Assembly (NCBI GenBank): GCA_963966275.1
Contig: CAWZYQ010000043.1
Span: forward strand, 1-25,755
Length of the DNA stretch: 25,755 nt
Source: UBA10427 sp003500135
GTDB lineage: Bacteria > Bacteroidota > Bacteroidia > Cytophagales > Cyclobacteriaceae
Reading direction: 5' to 3'
Below, piece by piece: positions 22,064 through 25,755 of the stretch. The notes below the pieces were generated by a model. That model was not told the DNA's origin. It saw nothing but the letters and a program-made list of their open reading frames with translations, and made no database searches. Position 1 is the first letter of the stretch. Every line of letters begins with the position of its first letter. The position numbers and the translations under genes were made by a program.

Positions 22064-25000
22064 TTATGATTTCACTTTTTTAATTCGCCCTCCGAATGAG
22101 CCCAAAAGCTTTCTTAATGCTTCGTAATACAATGCTATGTAAAGTAGCAGGGTCATTAACCATATTACACCTGCATTAAACCAGTATGTGTCAATATAAA
22201 AACCAAAAATATGCTTTTCAGGGGCGAAAAAATGCGACCTGTAATCAAGAGCATTAGCAGGTTCCGGTTTATAGAAAATAGGATCAATCTGCCGGATTAA
22301 TTTTCCTTTGTACTCAATTACACGATCTTTTATGGTCAGGTTTCTTAGTAAATCAGCCAGGCTTTCGTTGTGGTATTTGTTTTTGTAATCGTTCAGATCG
22401 AAATCGTCGCCATACGCTTCTTCCATTTTGTAGGCCAAAAGGTCTTTCTTTTGTACCGCCAAATTGAATTGATCAATATAATGGTCGTTTAGTCTTTCAA
22501 AGTAACTCAGCAATTCAGCTCCTGTTTCTTTGTTGTAGTTTTCAAGTACCAGTTCCTGATCAATACCTATGTTGAAACCTTCTTTAAATTCTTCTTTTCG
22601 AAGTTCATTTCTTAACACTTCAAGATGATCTTTCATCTTGTTTAACTCCTTCTCCTGAGTTGAACCAACCTTTTCATTGAGATAATCTACCCTTGAACGC
22701 AACTCTTTAAGCCAGTAAGAAGATTTGTAGTCAGCATTCATTTCCTTAGTTTCAAATGAATAAAATGGCCGTTCGTAGGAGTTTGTCTTAAACTGATGTA
22801 CTGCAATACCCTCATATGCCCATCTTGAAGCCATTACATCGGCTATTACAGGAACTTTACCTTTTGTGCTTATCAGTTCATTTAACTGATCAAAACTGAA
22901 CAGCAAGCCACTGAGTACCATTTGCGGTATGATAAGAAAAGGAATAAGAATGTAAGCCGTAACCGCCGAATTGAATGCGGAGGATACATTCAGGCCCAAT
23001 ACATTGGCAAAGCATGAAATAGTAAATAGCACGAACCAATAGGTAAATGTCATTTCCCTGATCTCCAGAATGACGTTGCCAATTACTACAAATGTTAATG
23101 TTTGAATGGCCGACAGCACAAAAAGAATGACGACTTTCGAAACCAGATAGCTATTCCAGCTGAGGTTCAGAAAAGATTCCCTTTTTAAAATTTTACGATC
23201 CTTGATTATTTCTTCTGCACTTACTGTGAGCCCCATAAACAAGGCTACGATTATCGCCATCATTATAAAAACAGGTATATTATCATTGAACCGGAATAAA
23301 TATTCACTTCCGTCGGGCGAGTTTTTATACCGGATTATAAAAGCAAGGATAAATGCCAGAATTGGCGCTTCAAGCAAATTGATCAGCATGTATTGCTTAT
23401 TGGCCAACTTAGAAAGTACATCCCGCTTAATAAAGATAACTGCCTGTTTAAGCCGTGAAGGAATATTAAGCGTTTTAGGGGGCAACTCCTTTTGCTCTTT
23501 CACCAGTTTGGTTTCGAAGTTTTCCTCATACATTCCATACCACTGCTGGGGCGTCACTTTTCGTCTATTGGTGAATTCTCCGTATTCATCCACCACTTTG
23601 GCTTCCATAATGTTGAAGATTTGCTCCGGATTCACATTTCCACAGGTGGGGCACTGACCTCTTTCACTACCTACCTGGTTACTCATCCGTTTAAAATAGG
23701 TTACTCCTTCAACAGGTGGCCCATAATAAACCGGATAACCGCCGGTATCCATTATGAACATTTTGTCAAACATCTTATAAATATCTGACGACGGCTGGTG
23801 GATGACCACAAAAATGAGCTTGCCTTTTAAGGAAAGTTCTTTTAAGAGGTCAATTACATTTTCTGAATCCCTACTGGACAAACCGGAGGTAGGTTCGTCT
23901 ACGAAGAGCACTGCCGGCTCTCGAATAAGTTCCAGGGCTATATTTAATCTCTTTCTTTGCCCGCCAGATATCGTTTTGTCGAGTACACTCCCTACTTTGA
24001 GGTCCTTGAGCTGTTCCAGCCCCAGACTGGACAAGGTATCCATTACTCTTTTATGGAGCTGGTCTTCAGGCATTTTGGCAAAACAAAGCTTGGCATTGTA
24101 ATACAGGTTTTGATATACGGTCAGTTCTTCTATCAAAAGGTCATCCTGGGCGATATAGCCAATCACACCTTTGATGTCCTCTTCATTTTTAGAACCGAAG
24201 GCAATACCATTTATTTTAATATCTCCTTTGGAAGGTGAGGTTATTCCAGCCAATACGTTTAATAATGTGGTTTTTCCTGCACCACTGGCGCCCATAATAC
24301 CTATGAGCTTTCCCGGACCTTCTGAAATATTGATATCCCGAAGCCCGACATGACCATTGGGGAAAGTCAGCCCTATATCTTTGGCAGTAAATGAAATTTT
24401 ACTTTCCTGGAAATCAGCATGAAAATAACGGATCAGGTCACTGTAATATAAGGCATCGCCTGAGGGTGTCTTTATTGTACTTCCATGAGAAAACTGCTCA
24501 TTACTTCCCGGTTTGATCACAAACCCATTGAGTGTTATTTCTTCTGTGCCCAAATAGCGCACGAAGTACATATCAACACTTTTTACATTTAAAAAGAGGA
24601 GTTGCCCCGATATATCAAGCTGTACCTGGTGTATATTATTTAACGATTCATCAATTTCACGGTGGGCTACAAGCAGGTCATCATGGTCATACTCTATTTT
24701 GCCTGCTTCCTGAAGTACATAATTTTCAATAAGCTTATGCTCATCAGAACTGATATTGAATACCTCAGAAACTGTATTGATGATCTCCATTCGCTGTTCG
24801 GTAAACTTTCTGTCAGCTCCAAGAAGTTCGAACAGCTTGATCAGAACCACTACCTTTTGTTTTTGGGTAAGTGTTTTGTTGATTTTCTTACAAATGGCAA
24901 GGGTTTTAACCGAGTCTTTTACAGAAGTAAGCCTTCGCTTTTTCTTCTTCGCCGGAAGCTCTTCTTCCTTTTTGCCATACCCTACGAATTCGTCATATAA

Positions 25001-25147
25001 TTTAAGGTATTCCGCGATTGAATCCTGATCAAGGTCTTCCTTGAATATAGATATGACGTGGTTGCGTTCTTTTTCAGTAACGCCACCATCTTGCTTGGTA
25101 ATGATTGCAAAAAGTTGGGTAAGGGCTTTTAGTATTTCCTCACTCAT
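22064..25147 (-). CDS. ABCG-like ABC transporter (ATPase-permease) with TerB-like N-terminal domain
   Basis: A 1027-aa half-transporter. Residues 1-150 are helical and TerB-like, with a Lys-rich loop (66-72). About 170-245 form a small beta domain of unclear type, perhaps a degenerate FHA-like fold. The ATPase domain follows: Walker A GASGAGKT 286-293, Q-loop Q334, signature SGGQRKR 394-400, Walker B VLFVDE 413-418, H-loop H450. A linker contains CPTC (C499, C502). The membrane part has five segments between about 588 and 752 and a sixth at about 985-1010. The TM5-TM6 section (about 755-985) is far longer than in ordinary ABCG proteins and is predicted to be rich in coiled coil. The ATPase-before-membrane order is that of ABCG exporters. 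The substrate is unknown. It lies 109 bp downstream of the SiaC-type gene. Confidence 0.9.
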   Translation of the reverse strand: MSEEILKALTQLFAIITKQDGGVTEKERNHVISIFKEDLDQDSIAEYLKLYDEFVGYGKKEEELPAKKKKRRLTSVKDSVKTLAICKKINKTLTQKQKVVVLIKLFELLGADRKFTEQRMEIINTVSEVFNISSDEHKLIENYVLQEAGKIEYDHDDLLVAHREIDESLNNIHQVQLDISGQLLFLNVKSVDMYFVRYLGTEEITLNGFVIKPGSNEQFSHGSTIKTPSGDALYYSDLIRYFHADFQESKISFTAKDIGLTFPNGHVGLRDINISEGPGKLIGIMGASGAGKTTLLNVLAGITSPSKGDIKINGIAFGSKNEEDIKGVIGYIAQDDLLIEELTVYQNLYYNAKLCFAKMPEDQLHKRVMDTLSSLGLEQLKDLKVGSVLDKTISGGQRKRLNIALELIREPAVLFVDEPTSGLSSRDSENVIDLLKELSLKGKLIFVVIHQPSSDIYKMFDKMFIMDTGGYPVYYGPPVEGVTYFKRMSNQVGSERGQCPTCGNVNPEQIFNIMEAKVVDEYGEFTNRRKVTPQQWYGMYEENFETKLVKEQKELPPKTLNIPSRLKQAVIFIKRDVLSKLANKQYMLINLLEAPILAFILAFIIRYKNSPDGSEYLFRFNDNIPVFIMMAIIVALFMGLTVSAEEIIKDRKILKRESFLNLSWNSYLVSKVVILFVLSAIQTLTFVVIGNVILEIREMTFTYWFVLFTISCFANVLGLNVSSAFNSAVTAYILIPFLIIPQMVLSGLLFSFDQLNELISTKGKVPVIADVMASRWAYEGIAVHQFKTNSYERPFYSFETKEMNADYKSSYWLKELRSRVDYLNEKVGSTQEKELNKMKDHLEVLRNELRKEEFKEGFNIGIDQELVLENYNKETGAELLSYFERLNDHYIDQFNLAVQKKDLLAYKMEEAYGDDFDLNDYKNKYHNESLADLLRNLTIKDRVIEYKGKLIRQIDPIFYKPEPANALDYRSHFFAPEKHIFGFYIDTYWFNAGVIWLMTLLLYIALYYEALRKLLGSFGGRIKKVKS

Positions 25148-25168
25148 TTGCTTTGTGTCTTTTTAAAA

Positions 25169-25205
25169 AATAATGATTCCAGATAGTTCAATGGCTACCT
25201 GGAAT
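25169..25205 (-). terminator. Hairpin between the siaC-type and ABC genes (terminator or attenuator)
   Basis: On the minus strand ATTCCAG-G-TAG and CTA-T-CTGGAAT (outer limits 25205 and 25176) form an 11-position stem with a single mismatch and an 8-nt loop, followed by CATTATTTTTT. A second copy of the 3' arm (ATCTGGAAAT, 25244-25235 on this strand) lies upstream and could pair with the 5' arm instead. Confidence 0.55.
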
Positions 25206-25256
25206 TTGTTATGATCTTACTAGCTAAAAAAGTGATTTCCAGATCCAAAAACTGAA

Positions 25257-25619
25257 TTAATATGATTTGAATTCAAAATCCAGATCGATCAATTCTGAAA
25301 ATTCTTCTCCCGCTTCTTCCATATCTTCATCATCTTCATAAAAGTACCAGTGAATTTTAGTGCCTGGTATATCTTCAAGCGCCGACAATATGTCAAGTAT
25401 TAGTTTTGAAGATGCTGTATTGAAATATTCAAGTTTGAAGACAAATATGGTTTCAGGAAGCGGCTGATTGGCATATTCCCCGAGCCAATCCAGTACAGGC
25501 AGATAAAACTCAGCAGAATCTTCCGGTAATGATCTGCCTGAGATTTCGAAAATGCCATTTCTTTTATCCAATATTATTTTTGGGGTATCCTCTGTTCCTT
25601 CCAGACTGATAATTTCCAT
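25257..25619 (-). CDS. SiaC-family regulatory phosphoprotein (DUF1987)
   Basis: A 120-aa cytoplasmic protein of the DUF1987/SiaC family, with an anti-sigma-antagonist-like fold. In Pseudomonas, SiaC is phosphorylated by the kinase SiaB and dephosphorylated by a PP2C phosphatase, and the unphosphorylated form activates a diguanylate cyclase. The target segment here reads LEYFNTASSKLILDIL with T68, at the same position as the phosphorylated Thr68 of Pseudomonas SiaC. Length and strand pattern (GIFEISGRSLPED, TIFVFKLEYFNT, TKIHWYFYEDDEDM) fit the family. It lies 31 bp after a SiaB-type kinase gene. No cyclase or phosphatase is visible in the window, so the downstream partner is unknown; the adjacent ABC protein is a candidate by position. 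Confidence 0.88.
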   Translation of the reverse strand: MEIISLEGTEDTPKIILDKRNGIFEISGRSLPEDSAEFYLPVLDWLGEYANQPLPETIFVFKLEYFNTASSKLILDILSALEDIPGTKIHWYFYEDDEDMEEAGEEFSELIDLDFEFKSY

Positions 25620-25650
25620 GTCCTTATTCTTTAGTTTTCCTGTTTACTAT

Positions 25651-25755
25651 TTATGCTCTTAATACGATTGTTTTAAATGAGAAAAATGATGTTTGATCAT
25701 CTATATCCTGGAACTTATAGACCAGTTTTTGGCCCGACTTCCTGGCCATATCCAC
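25651..25755 (-). CDS. SiaB-family protein kinase, C-terminal end
   Basis: Thirty-four codons and a stop are visible before the window edge. The peptide VDMARKSGQKLVYKF, then DIDDQTSFFSFK, matches the C-terminal end of SiaB-type (DUF6272) kinases of Bacteroidota, where a GLGLIDMARKSG-like segment precedes a final strand with SFF. SiaB proteins phosphorylate SiaC. The position directly upstream of the SiaC-type gene supports the call. Everything upstream, including the ATP-binding region, is outside the window. Confidence 0.72.
   Translation of the reverse strand: MDMARKSGQKLVYKFQDIDDQTSFFSFKTIVLRA

Noticed and set aside
23202..23657. 151-aa plus-strand frame inside the ABC transporter gene
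   Set aside because: Antisense shadow of a well-supported coding region, with no domain or start signal of its own.
1..25755. CRISPR arrays, tRNA/rRNA genes, insertion sequences, prophage or integration sites
   Set aside because: No regularly spaced repeats, cloverleaf-like segments, transposase genes or terminal repeats were noticed; a computed tRNA and repeat scan would be needed to exclude short ones.

Overview
The window (about 25.8 kb, AT-leaning) reads as chromosome of a Bacteroidota bacterium, most likely of the Cytophagales side. The reasons are PorT and PorE-like proteins of the type IX secretion/gliding machinery, a DUF5606 protein, a menaquinone methyltransferase, SiaB/SiaC-type regulators, phylum-style promoter elements (TAnnTTTG) and few Shine-Dalgarno sequences. 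The lineage is inferred from gene content; no rRNA, tRNA, IS element or CRISPR array was seen.

Layout. (1) 1-577: 3' part of a Na+-translocating decarboxylase beta subunit (OadB/GcdB), on +. (2) 897-10180: a tight + strand run of nine genes, two tandem universal stress proteins and then a V/A-type ATPase operon E, DUF2764, A, B, D, I, K. It is closed by a hairpin terminator shared with the convergent next block. (3) 10226-13587, - strand: engB (GTPase), a DUF5606 protein, galE and an orphan moxR. (4) 13651-17604, +: two tandem paralogous exported proteins (TPR, PD40 propeller, regulatory-like domain); only the second has an OmpA peptidoglycan-binding domain, giving the PorE architecture. (5) 17710-19884, +: menG/ubiE, porT (start overlapping the end of ubiE) and an SDR oxidoreductase. 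(6) 19862-21942, -: an alpha/beta hydrolase, a small secreted protein and a lipoprotein. (7) 22064-25755, -: end of a SiaB-type kinase gene, a SiaC-type phosphoprotein, and a 1027-aa half-ABCG-like transporter with a TerB-like N-terminus.

How the parts may work together. The ATPase proteolipid carries, at a constant offset of four residues, every Na+ ligand known from Enterococcus hirae NtpK. The adjacent decarboxylase subunit also keeps its Na+-site residues. The left third therefore looks like a sodium-bioenergetics region, with stress proteins placed at the head of the ATPase operon. The middle contributes cell-envelope and type IX secretion parts. The right end pairs a SiaB/SiaC phospho-switch with a large ABC protein that has a long predicted extracytoplasmic insertion. 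I consider this last arrangement the best candidate for a poorly described system here.
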